A stretch of DNA of 64,000 nt from assembly GCA_045638525.1 (NCBI GenBank), contig JAZUBQ010000017.1, positions 62,001 to 126,000 on the forward strand. The letters run 5' to 3'. How positions within the stretch are numbered: the stretch's first letter is position 1; each line of letters begins with the position of its first letter. Below are positions 44,440 through 53,933 of this stretch, piece after piece. The stretch comes from SIG452 sp045638525 (lineage in GTDB: Bacteria; Bacillota; Clostridia; UMGS1840). The notes below the pieces were generated by a model. That model was not told where the DNA came from. It was given only the letters and a program-made list of their open reading frames with translations, and made no database searches. A program made the translations under genes and the position numbers.

Positions 44440-45159
44440 ATGAATCGATTTTTTACCGATGCCCCAATCGAAAACCAATCTGTTACCTTGACCGATGAAA
44501 CCGTACACCACATCAAAAACGTGATAAAGCTACGGGAGAAAGAGTCGTTGGTTCTTGTAAAAAATAAAAAAGAATTGCTTTGTCGTATTGACAAAATTGA
44601 AAAAAACAGTATAATAGTAGTTGTTGAAGAAGAATTGGAATCTTCTTCTGAAAATCCCTTTTTTGTAACTCTCTTTCAGGGGATTCCCAAAGGGGATAAA
44701 ATGGACTTTATTGTGGAAAAAGCTGTGGAAACGGGTGCCACCCAAATTGTGCCTTTAAAAATGAGTCGCTCCATTGCCAAAATCGAGGGAAAAGATGTGG
44801 CAAAAAAAGTGGAACGGTTCCGGAAAATTGCAAAATCCGCAGCACAGCAAAGCGGACGGTTGGTGATTCCCACCGTCGGTGAACCCAAGACGTTAAAACA
44901 AGTGGACTGGGGACAATTTGACTTAAAACTGCTTTGCTATGAAGATGAAACAAAAACCACCTTGAAAGAAGTATTAAAAAATGCTTCTTCTCACGAAAAT
45001 ATTGCGGTGGTGATTGGTCCCGAAGGAGGCATTTCTCCCGAAGAGGCGGCATATCTTACCGAGCAGGGATTTTTGTCGGTTTCATTGGGCAGTCGGATTC
45101 TTCGCACAGAAACGGCAGGCATTTATGCTCTTGCTAATCTGCAATATGAGTTCTTTTAA
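44440..45159 (+). CDS. rsmE: 16S rRNA (uracil-1498-N3)-methyltransferase
   Basis: SPOUT-class methyltransferase acting on the 30S decoding region. An N-terminal PUA-like domain is followed by the knotted SAM-binding domain with VIGPEGGISPEEA and LGSRILRTETAGIYAL. 239 aa. I chose ATG 44440 (MNRFFTD), which matches the usual family N-terminus; an ATG at 44428 sits one base after GGGAG. Confidence 0.94.
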   Translation: MNRFFTDAPIENQSVTLTDETVHHIKNVIKLREKESLVLVKNKKELLCRIDKIEKNSIIVVVEEELESSSENPFFVTLFQGIPKGDKMDFIVEKAVETGATQIVPLKMSRSIAKIEGKDVAKKVERFRKIAKSAAQQSGRLVIPTVGEPKTLKQVDWGQFDLKLLCYEDETKTTLKEVLKNASSHENIAVVIGPEGGISPEEAAYLTEQGFLSVSLGSRILRTETAGIYALANLQYEFF

Positions 45160-45225
45160 TTATTTCAATTATTTTCACTTTCTTTGTTTTTTAAATTATA
45201 TTATACAAAAGGAGTTTTTTTAATT

Positions 45226-45753
45226 ATGAAAAAACAAACCACCAAATTCACCAAACAACAAAAAGAAAAAATCGAAAACAGACTGCTTGCGATTTTTGCA
45301 ACCGCTTTGGGTGCTGAAATGATTTGCCTGTATCTGTTTAACTGGTTCCAGGGCTCTGTTGGTTTTTCCACTACTGCAAGATGGCTGACCTACATTCTCC
45401 TGGTTGGCATGATTGTTCTTGCCGTTTTCTTGAAAATCAAATCCAACAAATTTGCCCAAGAAGAACAGACCGAACGTGCGGCAAAATATAAAAATTGGTT
45501 CTGGGTAGCATTAGCAGCTGCAATTTCTGCACTCTTCATTTATCCCACCGAACTCATCAGCTTAATCCCCGGCGTTGGTTTCTCCATCGCAACCGCTATC
45601 AATAAAGCAAACTTTTTCTTCGGAAATCCCATTTCTTTCAGAATTTCCGTTGTTATGATTTTAGTTGCCATCTACACCGCAGCAGCATTTATCTACTACG
45701 GTATCATTTCCAATCAGGCACAGAAAGCATCCTTAAACAAAGGCAATAAATAA
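45226..45753 (+). CDS. four-helix membrane protein, unknown
   Basis: 175 residues with a basic cytoplasmic N-terminus (KKQTTKFTKQQKEKIENR) and four predicted membrane helices near residues 20-40, 52-72, 90-115 and 140-162. No family recognised. AAAAGGAG precedes the ATG by about ten bases. Codon use resembles its neighbours. Not clearly in an operon. Confidence 0.72.
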   Translation: MKKQTTKFTKQQKEKIENRLLAIFATALGAEMICLYLFNWFQGSVGFSTTARWLTYILLVGMIVLAVFLKIKSNKFAQEEQTERAAKYKNWFWVALAAAISALFIYPTELISLIPGVGFSIATAINKANFFFGNPISFRISVVMILVAIYTAAAFIYYGIISNQAQKASLNKGNK

Positions 45754-45832
45754 TTTTTCCGTAAATGAACTCGGAACGCTTACGCTTGCAATGAACTTTA
45801 AATGACATATGATTTGAAAGGAACAGCCTACT

Positions 45833-47206
45833 ATGTTAAATACAGAAAAAACAATGGAAAAAATCGTTGCTCTTTGTAAGGGCAGAGGATTTGTATACTC
45901 CGGCTCCGAAATTTACGGTGGCCTCTCCAACACCTGGGACTACGGCCCTTTAGGCGTGGAATTTAAAAACAACGTAAAAAAAGCCTGGTGGAGAAAATTC
46001 GTGCAGGAAAATCCCTACAATGTGGGGCTGGATGCCGCAATTTTGATGAATCCCAAAGTATGGGTGGCAAGCGGTCACGTTGGTGGTTTCTCTGACCCCT
46101 TAATGGATTGTAAAGAATGTAAAACCCGTCATCGTGCAGACAAGCTGATTGAAGACACCGGTGTGCTGCCTGCAGGCTGGTCCAACGAACAGATGGCACA
46201 GTACATCAAAGACAACAACATCGTTTGTCCCGACTGCGGTAAATCCAACTTTACCGACATCCGAAAATTCAATTTAATGTTTAAAACCTTCCAGGGCGTT
46301 ACCGAAGATGCACAGAGCGAACTGTTCTTGCGTCCCGAAACCGCTCAGGGTATTTTTGTAAACTTTAAATCCGTACAGAGAACTTCCCGTAAAAAAGTTC
46401 CCTTCGGTGTTTGTCAGATCGGGAAATCCTTCCGTAACGAAATCACTCCCGGTAACTTCGTGTTCCGTACCCGTGAATTTGAACAGATGGAACTGGAATT
46501 CTTCTGTAAACCCGGCACCGATTTAGAATGGTTTGCATACTGGAAAGACTATTGCAAAAACTTCCTGCTCTCTTTAGGCATCAAAGAAGAAAACTTAAAA
46601 CTGCGTGACCACGAACAGGAAGAACTGTCTCACTATTCCAATGCGACCACCGACTTTGAATTTTTATTCCCCTTCGGTTGGGGCGAACTGTGGGGCATTG
46701 CAGACAGAACTGACTTTGACTTAAAACAGCACAGCGAACATTCCGGCGAAAAAATGGAATACATTGATCCTGTAACCAACGAACGTTACATCCCCTATGT
46801 TATCGAACCCTCTTTGGGTGCAGACCGTGTGGCATTGGCGTTCTTAGTGGATGCATATGATGAGGAAGAAGTTTCCGAAGGCGATACCCGTGTGGTACTG
46901 CGTCTGCATCCGGCACTGGCTCCCGTGAAAGCGGCAGTTCTGCCTTTATCCAAAAAATTATCCGAACCTGCATTTAAGCTCTATGAACAGCTTATTAAAA
47001 AATTCCCCTGCGAATTTGATGATGCAGGCTCCATCGGAAAACGTTACAGACGTCAGGATGAAATCGGTACTCCCTTCTGTATCACCTTTGACTTTGAGTC
47101 CGAAGAAGATAACTCTGTTACCCTTCGTGACCGTGACACTATGGAACAGATTCGTCTGCCCATGGATGAAGTGATCCCCTATATTGAATCTAAACTGGAA
47201 TTCTAA
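45833..47206 (+). CDS. glyS: glycine-tRNA ligase, single-chain alpha2 type
   Basis: Class II synthetase charging tRNA-Gly. SGSEIYGGLSNTWDYGPLG is the standard start of the alpha2 type; an insertion has zinc-binding-like cysteines (CKECKTRH, CPDCGKSN); motif 2 is FRNEITPGNFVFRTREFEQ; then an anticodon-binding domain with GKRYRRQDEIGTP. 457 aa. This is not the GlyQ/GlyS two-subunit enzyme. GAAAGGA precedes the ATG. No T-box seen. Confidence 0.96.
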   Translation: MLNTEKTMEKIVALCKGRGFVYSGSEIYGGLSNTWDYGPLGVEFKNNVKKAWWRKFVQENPYNVGLDAAILMNPKVWVASGHVGGFSDPLMDCKECKTRHRADKLIEDTGVLPAGWSNEQMAQYIKDNNIVCPDCGKSNFTDIRKFNLMFKTFQGVTEDAQSELFLRPETAQGIFVNFKSVQRTSRKKVPFGVCQIGKSFRNEITPGNFVFRTREFEQMELEFFCKPGTDLEWFAYWKDYCKNFLLSLGIKEENLKLRDHEQEELSHYSNATTDFEFLFPFGWGELWGIADRTDFDLKQHSEHSGEKMEYIDPVTNERYIPYVIEPSLGADRVALAFLVDAYDEEEVSEGDTRVVLRLHPALAPVKAAVLPLSKKLSEPAFKLYEQLIKKFPCEFDDAGSIGKRYRRQDEIGTPFCITFDFESEEDNSVTLRDRDTMEQIRLPMDEVIPYIESKLEF

Positions 47207-47355
47207 TCTTACACATCAAAAAGTGGGGCTGTGACAAAATACACAGACCGCAAAAAGGCATTGCATGCAGCATTACCGTACACCTTGTGGAGTGCCTATG
47301 CCGTACGCAGTACTTTGTTTGTTCTGCACGATTTTTTCTTCGCCCTAAATCATAC

Positions 47356-47392
47356 AAAAAGTGGCAAGTGCTTCTTTTGAGGCACTTGCCAT
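47356..47392 (+). terminator. hairpin terminator downstream of glyS
   Basis: GGCAAGTGC (47363-47371) pairs with GCACTTGCC (47382-47390), with A and T runs outside. The preceding 150 bases hold no gene. Confidence 0.75.
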
Positions 47393-47429
47393 TTGCACAC
47401 TTTTTTCATCCTAAAAAAGGAGACAGATT

Positions 47430-47957
47430 ATGGTAGAAAAAAGACGACACCCTCTTTGGGCAATGTTCGGTAATCAACTGCTGTATGCGGCAGTTTCTTT
47501 TATGATTGTTACCGGTATGGCAGGAAAAATGCAAATCTATTTTGGTTTGTTTTTTCTGTTTTTATATCTTGCAGGAATTTATCAGTATGCCCACAAAGCA
47601 GGCAACGACCATCAAAAATCCTACAGTAAAATCCGTCCCAATGCCAAATTTCCCGTCGCCTATGCACTTTGCGCCATCTTGTATGTTGCACTGCCTTTGG
47701 GACTTTGCGCTCTGTTTCACAACTGGTATGTTTATCTGGCAGTTACCTTTTGGGAAGCACCCTTCTATTTTATGTATATTATATACCGTGACGGTGTGGT
47801 AAACTGGGCAGTAGCAGGAATTTTGTCTGCCGGCATCGCTTTGATTTCGGGACTGGGCTATCTGGCAGGGGTGAAACAGTTTTATATCATCCGTGTGGTA
47901 CATTCACTGTTGTACCGTCCCGTAAACAATCCGGAAAATAAATCCGATAAGGAGTAA
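47430..47957 (+). CDS. membrane protein, unknown
   Basis: 175 residues with about four or five hydrophobic helices. The hydrophilic loop HKAGNDHQKSYSKIRPNAKF is the most distinctive part. No family recognised. AAAAGGAG precedes the ATG. It ends four bases before thiI, so the two are probably co-transcribed. Confidence 0.72.
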   Translation: MVEKRRHPLWAMFGNQLLYAAVSFMIVTGMAGKMQIYFGLFFLFLYLAGIYQYAHKAGNDHQKSYSKIRPNAKFPVAYALCAILYVALPLGLCALFHNWYVYLAVTFWEAPFYFMYIIYRDGVVNWAVAGILSAGIALISGLGYLAGVKQFYIIRVVHSLLYRPVNNPENKSDKE

Positions 47958-47961
47958 GACT

Positions 47962-49134
47962 ATGCGTAGATTATTATTGGGAAAATGCGGCGAATTGGCA
48001 TTAAAAGGCTTAAACCGCAGATTGTTTGAAGACCAGCTGTTAAAAAATATCAGAAATCAGTTAAAAGGATTATTAAAGTCCGTTTCCATTCATCAGTCGG
48101 CAATCTATATGGAGCCGGAGGAGGATGCCGATTTCTATGAAATGCTGGAAAAAGCAAAAAACGTATTCGGCTTAAAGTCCGTTTCGGTGGTATATCAGAC
48201 CGAAAAGGATATGGAAATCATCAAACAAGATGCGTTGGAGCTGTTAAAAGATAAGCTCACCGGCAAAACCTTCAAGGTGGAAGCCAAACGTGCAGACAAA
48301 ACCTTCCCCCTAAATTCTCCTGCCATTTGCCAGGAATTGGGCGGATTTTTGTTTGAAAATATTGAAAACTTAACCGTTGATGTAAAAAATCCCGACGTTC
48401 AGGTTATGGTAGAGGTCCGTGAAAAAGGTGCCTTTATCTATTTTGAAAAAGAAGAATGTCACGGCGGTCTCCCCGTTGGAACCGGTGGCCGTGGTGTCGT
48501 ATTGCTCTCCGGCGGTATTGATAGTCCTGTTGCAGGTTTTATGATGGCAAAACGAGGCTTAAAACTGGAAGCTGTCCATTTTTATTCTTATCCCTACACC
48601 TCAGAACGTGCCAAACAAAAAGTTATCACCTTAGCAAGAATCTTAGCAAAATATACAGGTCCCTTCCGTTTGCATGTGGTTCCCTTCACCGACATTCAGT
48701 TAGCCATCGGTGAAAAATGCCGTGAAGATATGATGACTTTAGTTATGCGCCGTTTTATGATGAAAATTTCCGAACGGGTTGCATTGGACAATAATTGCGG
48801 TTGCTTGGTTACAGGGGAAAGCTTAGGGCAGGTGGCAAGTCAGACCATTGAAGGGCTGACCGTTACCAATTCGGCTGTAGATGTTCCTGTATTTCGTCCC
48901 TTAATCGGGATGGATAAAACCGAAATCACCGAAATTTCCCGTAAAATGGAAGCGTTTGAAACCTCCATTTTGCCTTACGAAGATTGTTGTACCGTATTCA
49001 CCCCCAAACATCCCAAACTCCATCCCAGATTGAAAGATGTCATTTTTGAAGAACAAAAACTGGATATGGAAGCTTTGATTTCCCAAGCGGTAGAGAATAT
49101 AGAGAAAATCCACATCACCGCAGAAGATTTGTAG
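47962..49134 (+). CDS. thiI: tRNA 4-thiouridine synthase
   Basis: Adds sulfur to U8 of tRNA and may serve thiamine synthesis. The N-terminal GKCGELALKGLNRRLFE and THUMP domain precede the PP-loop ATPase motif LLSGGIDSPVAGFMM near residue 180 and TGESLGQVASQT. 390 aa, without the rhodanese domain, as in many Firmicutes. AAGGAG overlaps the end of the upstream membrane gene. The cysteine desulfurase partner is not adjacent. Confidence 0.95.
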   Translation: MRRLLLGKCGELALKGLNRRLFEDQLLKNIRNQLKGLLKSVSIHQSAIYMEPEEDADFYEMLEKAKNVFGLKSVSVVYQTEKDMEIIKQDALELLKDKLTGKTFKVEAKRADKTFPLNSPAICQELGGFLFENIENLTVDVKNPDVQVMVEVREKGAFIYFEKEECHGGLPVGTGGRGVVLLSGGIDSPVAGFMMAKRGLKLEAVHFYSYPYTSERAKQKVITLARILAKYTGPFRLHVVPFTDIQLAIGEKCREDMMTLVMRRFMMKISERVALDNNCGCLVTGESLGQVASQTIEGLTVTNSAVDVPVFRPLIGMDKTEITEISRKMEAFETSILPYEDCCTVFTPKHPKLHPRLKDVIFEEQKLDMEALISQAVENIEKIHITAEDL

Positions 49135-49204
49135 CTCGATCAAATCGTATATGTTCTTTTTCTTTGTTTCCAAAGAAAAACCGATTTTTAAGTCTACTCC
49201 ACAC

Positions 49205-49314
49205 ATAAACAAGGTGCAGATAAAACGATGCAAAATGGAGAAACCGAACCCGCAGGGGTTATCCGAAGGCGTACATTGGGTACGCCGAGCGATGAGGTTC
49301 ATCCATTTGGCGTG
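49205..49314 (-). repeat. family 2 hairpin repeat, inverted copy
   Basis: Reverse complement of the 33207 element: GAACCCGCAGGGGTT and GGCGTACATTGGGTACGCC hairpins, ending near the GATGAGGTTCATCC edge. A frame that begins upstream of it and enters the next gene is not used. Confidence 0.8.
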
Positions 49315-49348
49315 TTTTAGCAAGCCTACTATAAAGGAAGAAAAGAAT

Positions 49349-51427
49349 ATGAAAATTTTATCCCCTGCGGGTTCCTACGATGCCATGGTCGCTGCCGTAA
49401 AAACGGGAGCCGATGCCGTATACTTAGGACTCGATTCCTTCAACGCCAGAGCAGGCGCTGAAAATTTTACCGAAGAAAGCTTAAAAGATGCCGTATTCTA
49501 CTGCCACAAAAGGGGAGTAGAAGTTTTTGTGACCTTAAATACTTTAGTTTACGATAACGAAATTGCCCAGATTACCAAACTTCTGGATGTGATATACAGT
49601 TCTCTGGCAGATGGTGTCATTGTGCAGGATTTAGGGGTGGCGAAGCTTGTTAAAAAAATTGCTCCCGATTTGCGACTGGTTGCCTCCACCCAGATGACCG
49701 TTAACAACTTGTCGGGTGTGAAACTTCTGGAAAAAGAAGGATTTGACACAGTGGTTCTCCCCCGTGAGCTGTCCCGAAAAGAAATTGAAAAAATCAGAAA
49801 AGCAACCGACTTGAATGTGGAAATTTTTGCTCACGGTGCACTTTGCGTGTGCTATTCGGGGCAATGCTTAATGTCCAGTTTCATCGGGGAGAGAAGCGGA
49901 AATCGTGGCAAATGTGCCCAACCTTGCCGTATGTTCTATGAAACCCAGCAGAAAAAAGGTGCGCTTATTTCTCCCAAAGATTTAATGCTGGTAGACTATT
50001 TGCCCGAGCTGGAAGAAATGGAAGTTGATGTCATCAAACTGGAAGGCAGATTAAAAAGCAAATACTATACTGCCGCTGTAACCGATGTATACCGTCGTGC
50101 CTTGGATTCGGGTGAAGTGCAGGAAGAAGACTACGCCATCTTGGATGCTGCCTTTAACCGTGGTGGTTATACCCCCGGCTACTACGACGGCATTACCGAC
50201 AAAAATCTCTTTAATTTTTATAAAAATGAAAATCCCTATTCCCGTGAAACCAAAAAAATGGAACGTTATTACGACCAGATTTTAAACAAAGACCGTGAAT
50301 TTTCTCAGATTCCCGTGTCAGTTTCGCTGTTTTTGGAATTGAATCAGCCTGTGAAAGCAGAACTGTGGCTGGATGAGGAAGAATCCTATCCTTTCACCAT
50401 TGACATTTGTCCCCAGGCGGCACAAAATGCACCTTTAACCCGTGAAAAACTCATTGACCAGTTAACCAAAACGGGGAACGAAACCTTCTGTTTTGAAGAA
50501 ATTGAAATTGTGTTTGCCGAAGAAGAAACACCCCTGTTTTTAAGCGTTTCCCAAATGAATTCCATCCGCCGTGAAATCGGTGCTTATTTGGATAGCTTAT
50601 TTTCATTTGAACGTCACACCGAACCCTATTCCTACCAGATGAGAAAGCGGAAAACCGTGGACGAAATTGACTACTATTGCACCGTTTCCACCGCTTTTCA
50701 GTTAAAATGGGTCAGAGAATGTTGGGATAAACTGGTGTTTGCCAAAGCAGAAGTGATTGAAGAATATATTGAAAAATACGGCGAAATCGAAAATGTGGGT
50801 CTGTGGTGTGAAAGAATCGCCACCGACAAGCAGATTTCAAAATCCCGTGCCTTTTTAAGTAAACATCCCGAAATCACCCACATCTTTATCGGTAACGTGG
50901 GATATTTGAATGCGTTTGATTCTTTTGGTGATAAATATACCCTCTATTGTGACTATACCTTAAATGTCACAAACTCCTTAACTGCCGAATACCTGGAAGA
51001 AAAAGGTGTGAAAAACATCAACGCTTCGGTGGAAGCAAACTTAAAAAATGTGAAAAATATCATCACCGATTCGGCTGAATTAACTGTACTCGGTTACGGT
51101 CAGATTCCCCTGATGATTACAAAATCCTGCATCAAATCCAACATCCGCGGAAAATGCAATCCCAACGATTTGGTACTAAAAGATCGAAAAGGCGAAGAAT
51201 TTATTGTAGCCTGTGAAAACTGTACTCAAAACGCCATCTATAATCCCTATCCCATTATGATGTCAGATAAGTTAAACGACCTGCGTGCTGCAGGTGTTAG
51301 CTCGGTGCGTCTGCATTTCTTCCGTGAAAATAAAGCACAGGTGCAGGAAATTATCCATTCCTTTAAAATGGAGCAAAATCCCTTAACCCGTTATACCCGT
51401 GGTCATTATTACAGAGGGGCATACTAA
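49349..51427 (+). CDS. peptidase U32 family protein, RlhA-like
   Basis: The U32 core includes KILSPAGSYDAMVAAVKTGA, the cluster-binding region ALCVCYSGQCLMSS and GNRGKCAQPCR, and a C-terminal DUF3656-like part. 692 aa. Relatives such as RlhA hydroxylate 23S rRNA using prephenate, so an RNA-modification role is likelier than proteolysis; this is inference from the family. ATG 49349 follows AAAGGAAG. It is followed two bases later by tadA, giving a likely operon. Confidence 0.88.
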   Translation: MKILSPAGSYDAMVAAVKTGADAVYLGLDSFNARAGAENFTEESLKDAVFYCHKRGVEVFVTLNTLVYDNEIAQITKLLDVIYSSLADGVIVQDLGVAKLVKKIAPDLRLVASTQMTVNNLSGVKLLEKEGFDTVVLPRELSRKEIEKIRKATDLNVEIFAHGALCVCYSGQCLMSSFIGERSGNRGKCAQPCRMFYETQQKKGALISPKDLMLVDYLPELEEMEVDVIKLEGRLKSKYYTAAVTDVYRRALDSGEVQEEDYAILDAAFNRGGYTPGYYDGITDKNLFNFYKNENPYSRETKKMERYYDQILNKDREFSQIPVSVSLFLELNQPVKAELWLDEEESYPFTIDICPQAAQNAPLTREKLIDQLTKTGNETFCFEEIEIVFAEEETPLFLSVSQMNSIRREIGAYLDSLFSFERHTEPYSYQMRKRKTVDEIDYYCTVSTAFQLKWVRECWDKLVFAKAEVIEEYIEKYGEIENVGLWCERIATDKQISKSRAFLSKHPEITHIFIGNVGYLNAFDSFGDKYTLYCDYTLNVTNSLTAEYLEEKGVKNINASVEANLKNVKNIITDSAELTVLGYGQIPLMITKSCIKSNIRGKCNPNDLVLKDRKGEEFIVACENCTQNAIYNPYPIMMSDKLNDLRAAGVSSVRLHFFRENKAQVQEIIHSFKMEQNPLTRYTRGHYYRGAY

Positions 51428-51429
51428 AC

Positions 51430-51855
51430 ATGAAAAACGAATTTATGGCACTCGCCATAGAAGAAGCCAAAAAAGACCCCAACGAAATTCCCATCGGTGC
51501 TGTTTTGGTGAAACATAAAGAAGTGATTGCCACTGCCCACAATGAATGTGTGGCACAAAACGGCATCTGCCATGCGGAGTTTCTTGTAATACAAAGAGGA
51601 CTTGCCAGACTGGGTACCACTTATTTGGAAGATTGCGAATTATATGTAACCAAAGAGCCTTGCATCATGTGTTTGGGAGCGGCAGTCAATGCCCGTGTGA
51701 AACGGGTGTATTTCGGATGTTATGACGTAAAATACGGCGCAATGGAATATATTGAAAAACTTGGATATTTGCATAAAATCAATCACACTCCCGAACTTTA
51801 CGGGGGGATTATGGAACAAGAGTGTAAAACCTTACTGGAGGAATTTTTCCGATGA
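51430..51855 (+). CDS. tadA: tRNA-specific adenosine deaminase
   Basis: Zinc deaminase converting A34 to inosine in tRNA-Arg. The catalytic HAE motif appears as CHAEFLVIQ and the zinc cysteines as EPCIMCLGA. 141 aa. No good independent ribosome binding site; it begins just after the U32 gene, so translational coupling is likely, and its stop overlaps the next start (ATGA). Confidence 0.93.
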   Translation: MKNEFMALAIEEAKKDPNEIPIGAVLVKHKEVIATAHNECVAQNGICHAEFLVIQRGLARLGTTYLEDCELYVTKEPCIMCLGAAVNARVKRVYFGCYDVKYGAMEYIEKLGYLHKINHTPELYGGIMEQECKTLLEEFFR

Positions 51856-53417
51856 ATTTTTTAATAAAGGACATCAAGCTTCCTGTGTCTTATACGGACA
51901 GCGAGGCAATTTCTTTTCTAAAAAATACGTATTTCCCCCGTGGAAAGGTGACTGTCTATAAAAAATCGGTAGATGCCCGAAAAAAAGAGGACATCTGTTT
52001 TGTGTATACCTTTTTGGTGGAAAACACAAAAATTCCACCGAAACTCAAGAAAAAAACCGTCCCTTACCGGGAGAAAAAATTATCTTTTTCTTTCGGAAGC
52101 AAAAAACTTTCTCATCGCCCTGTGGTGGTGGGTGCAGGTCCGGGCGGTCTTTTTTGTGCCTATTTACTGGCAAAAAACGGCTACGCTCCCATTGTTTTGG
52201 AGCGTGGAGAACCCATCGAGGACCGTGTGAAAACCGTAGATGGCTTTTTTATGGGAACCCCCTTAAACAAAGAATCCAATGTGCAGTTTGGGGAAGGGGG
52301 CGCAGGTGCGTTTTCTGACGGAAAACTGACTACCCGTATTAACGACCCCCTATCTTCCGAGGTGGTGAAACTCCTTGCCGAGCACAGCGATTTGCCACAC
52401 CTTGCCTATCAGGCAAAACCCCACATCGGAACGGATAAATTAAGAACTTGTGTCAAAAGCATACGGGAAGAAATCATTCGTTTAGGCGGTACTTTTCTTT
52501 TTAATAATCGTCTTTCTGACATTACGGTAACCAACGGCGAAATCACCTCCGTTACCGTAAATGATTGCGAAACAATTCCTGCATCGGTGGTAATTTTGGC
52601 AACGGGACACAGCGCCAAAGATGTGTATTATCTGCTTCATAAAAAAGGTGTTTCTCTTTCTCAAAAATCTTTTTCCGTGGGTGCTAGAGTAGAGCATTTT
52701 CGTGAAACCATTGATAAAATTCAATATGGAAAATTTGCCGGACATCCCAACTTGGGTGCGGCAGATTATCAGGTTTTTCACCACTGCCAAAATGGACATA
52801 CGGCATACAGCTTTTGTATGTGTCCCGGTGGTGTGGTGGTGCCAAGTCAGTCGGAAGAAGAGCATATTTTAGTCAATGGTATGAGTTATCTTGCCCGTGA
52901 CGGCAAAAATTCCAATTCCGCACTTTGTGTGTCGGTTTCTCCCGAAGATTTTGGGACTGATTTGTTTGACGGACTGAACTTCATCGAAAATTTAGAGAAA
53001 ACTGCTTACCAAATGGCAGGCTCCAACAATCGGGCACCTTTTACTACTTCCTTTGATTTTACAGGTGTCAAACCCCGTGGTGCCTATCCCGAACCCACCT
53101 ATTCTTTGGGGGTTACCCCGGTTTCTTTTGATCAATTATTCCCGTCTTTTATCACAGATTCCTTAAAAGAGGGGCTCTTTGCATTTGGAAAGAAAATGCC
53201 CGGCTTTTTGGAAGAAGGCTGTGTGCTTACCGGAGTGGAAACCCGAACTTCATCGCCCCTTCGCATCAACCGAAACGATGGGTTGCAAGCCGATGGTGCC
53301 GAAGGCTTATATCCTTGCGGAGAAGGAGCAGGCTATGCCGGTGGAATTGTTTCTGCCGCAGTGGATGGAATGAAAATTGCCATAAAAATTATGGAACAAT
53401 ATCAACCAATGGACTAA
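51852..53417 (+). CDS. FAD-dependent dehydrogenase, COG2509 type
   Basis: 521-residue flavoprotein. A short N-terminal domain precedes the dinucleotide-binding motif VVVGAGPGGLFCAYLLA near residue 94; family motifs are NVQFGEGGAGAFSDGKL and, near the end, the FAD-contacting PCGEGAGYAGGIVSAAVDG. Substrate unknown. Four-base overlap with tadA indicates co-transcription. Confidence 0.88.
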   Translation: MNFLIKDIKLPVSYTDSEAISFLKNTYFPRGKVTVYKKSVDARKKEDICFVYTFLVENTKIPPKLKKKTVPYREKKLSFSFGSKKLSHRPVVVGAGPGGLFCAYLLAKNGYAPIVLERGEPIEDRVKTVDGFFMGTPLNKESNVQFGEGGAGAFSDGKLTTRINDPLSSEVVKLLAEHSDLPHLAYQAKPHIGTDKLRTCVKSIREEIIRLGGTFLFNNRLSDITVTNGEITSVTVNDCETIPASVVILATGHSAKDVYYLLHKKGVSLSQKSFSVGARVEHFRETIDKIQYGKFAGHPNLGAADYQVFHHCQNGHTAYSFCMCPGGVVVPSQSEEEHILVNGMSYLARDGKNSNSALCVSVSPEDFGTDLFDGLNFIENLEKTAYQMAGSNNRAPFTTSFDFTGVKPRGAYPEPTYSLGVTPVSFDQLFPSFITDSLKEGLFAFGKKMPGFLEEGCVLTGVETRTSSPLRINRNDGLQADGAEGLYPCGEGAGYAGGIVSAAVDGMKIAIKIMEQYQPMD

Positions 53418-53454
53418 AAAACAACAGAGCGGTTGAAAAATCCGTAAAAATTTG

Positions 53455-53483
53455 TTGACATTGGGGAAAAATTGTGATATACT
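53455..53483 (+). promoter_or_regulatory. sigma-A promoter for the structured RNA at 53.5 kb
   Basis: Perfect TTGACA at 53455-53460, 17-base spacer, TATACT at 53478-53483. Confidence 0.88.
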
Positions 53484-53488
53484 GAGCG

Positions 53489-53852
53489 TGTCATCAAAAT
53501 ACGGAACATAGGTTCCTGAGGGTGAAATTTGCGACCGCTTGATTTTTTAATTTTTTTATTTTTAAATTATTTTAATTATTTTAATTATTTAAATTTTTAA
53601 AAAAATTTCAAGCCAAGGCCAGACGGACAGCCGGGTCGAACGCCGAAACGCCGAATGAAACATGGAAAAAACATTCGGTTGGCAGGGCAAACCTGCCTTA
53701 TTGATTGAGTTAGAAGCTCAAATTTTATAAGTTGGTTCCTTTACAACCATGTGCTGTTGGCACACATCGACTTGTGAAACGGTCAATAAGAGTACGCGTA
53801 TCAAACTCTGAAACCTATCCAAACCGTCAAGGGGATTTTGTCCCCTTTTGGA
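53489..53852 (+). ncRNA. stand-alone structured RNA, about 360 nt, family not recognised
   Basis: A strong promoter and a terminator delimit it. The ends pair: ACGG (53501) with CCGT (53824), and ATAGGTT (53508-53514) with AACCTAT (53812-53818). Inside are GCTTGA/CAAGC closing a long AT-only hairpin (53536-53611), CCGAATG/CATTCGG, GGCAGG/CCTGCC, TTGAG/GCTCAA and TGTGC/GCACA hairpins. It lacks the signatures of RNase P, tmRNA, SRP and 6S RNA that I know. It might act on the next gene (potA) or alone; the raiA RNA family is worth testing. Confidence 0.7.
53829..53850 (+). terminator. intrinsic terminator of the structured RNA
   Basis: AAGGGGA pairs with TCCCCTTTT around TTTTG. potA lies 84 bases downstream and would need readthrough or its own promoter. 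Confidence 0.8.
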
Positions 53853-53933
53853 AAATGTTTTTTGCAAGTGGTGTGTCAATGGACACTCCACTTTTTGTTT
53901 TTGTTATTTTTTTCTGGGAAGGATGAAGCCTCG

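Noticed and set aside
53505..53540. Resemblance to an FMN riboswitch (GGGTGAAATT then CGACCG)
   Set aside because: Only this short stretch matches; the remaining conserved RFN segments and the closing GATCTTC-type stem are missing, and a transporter of polyamine type follows.
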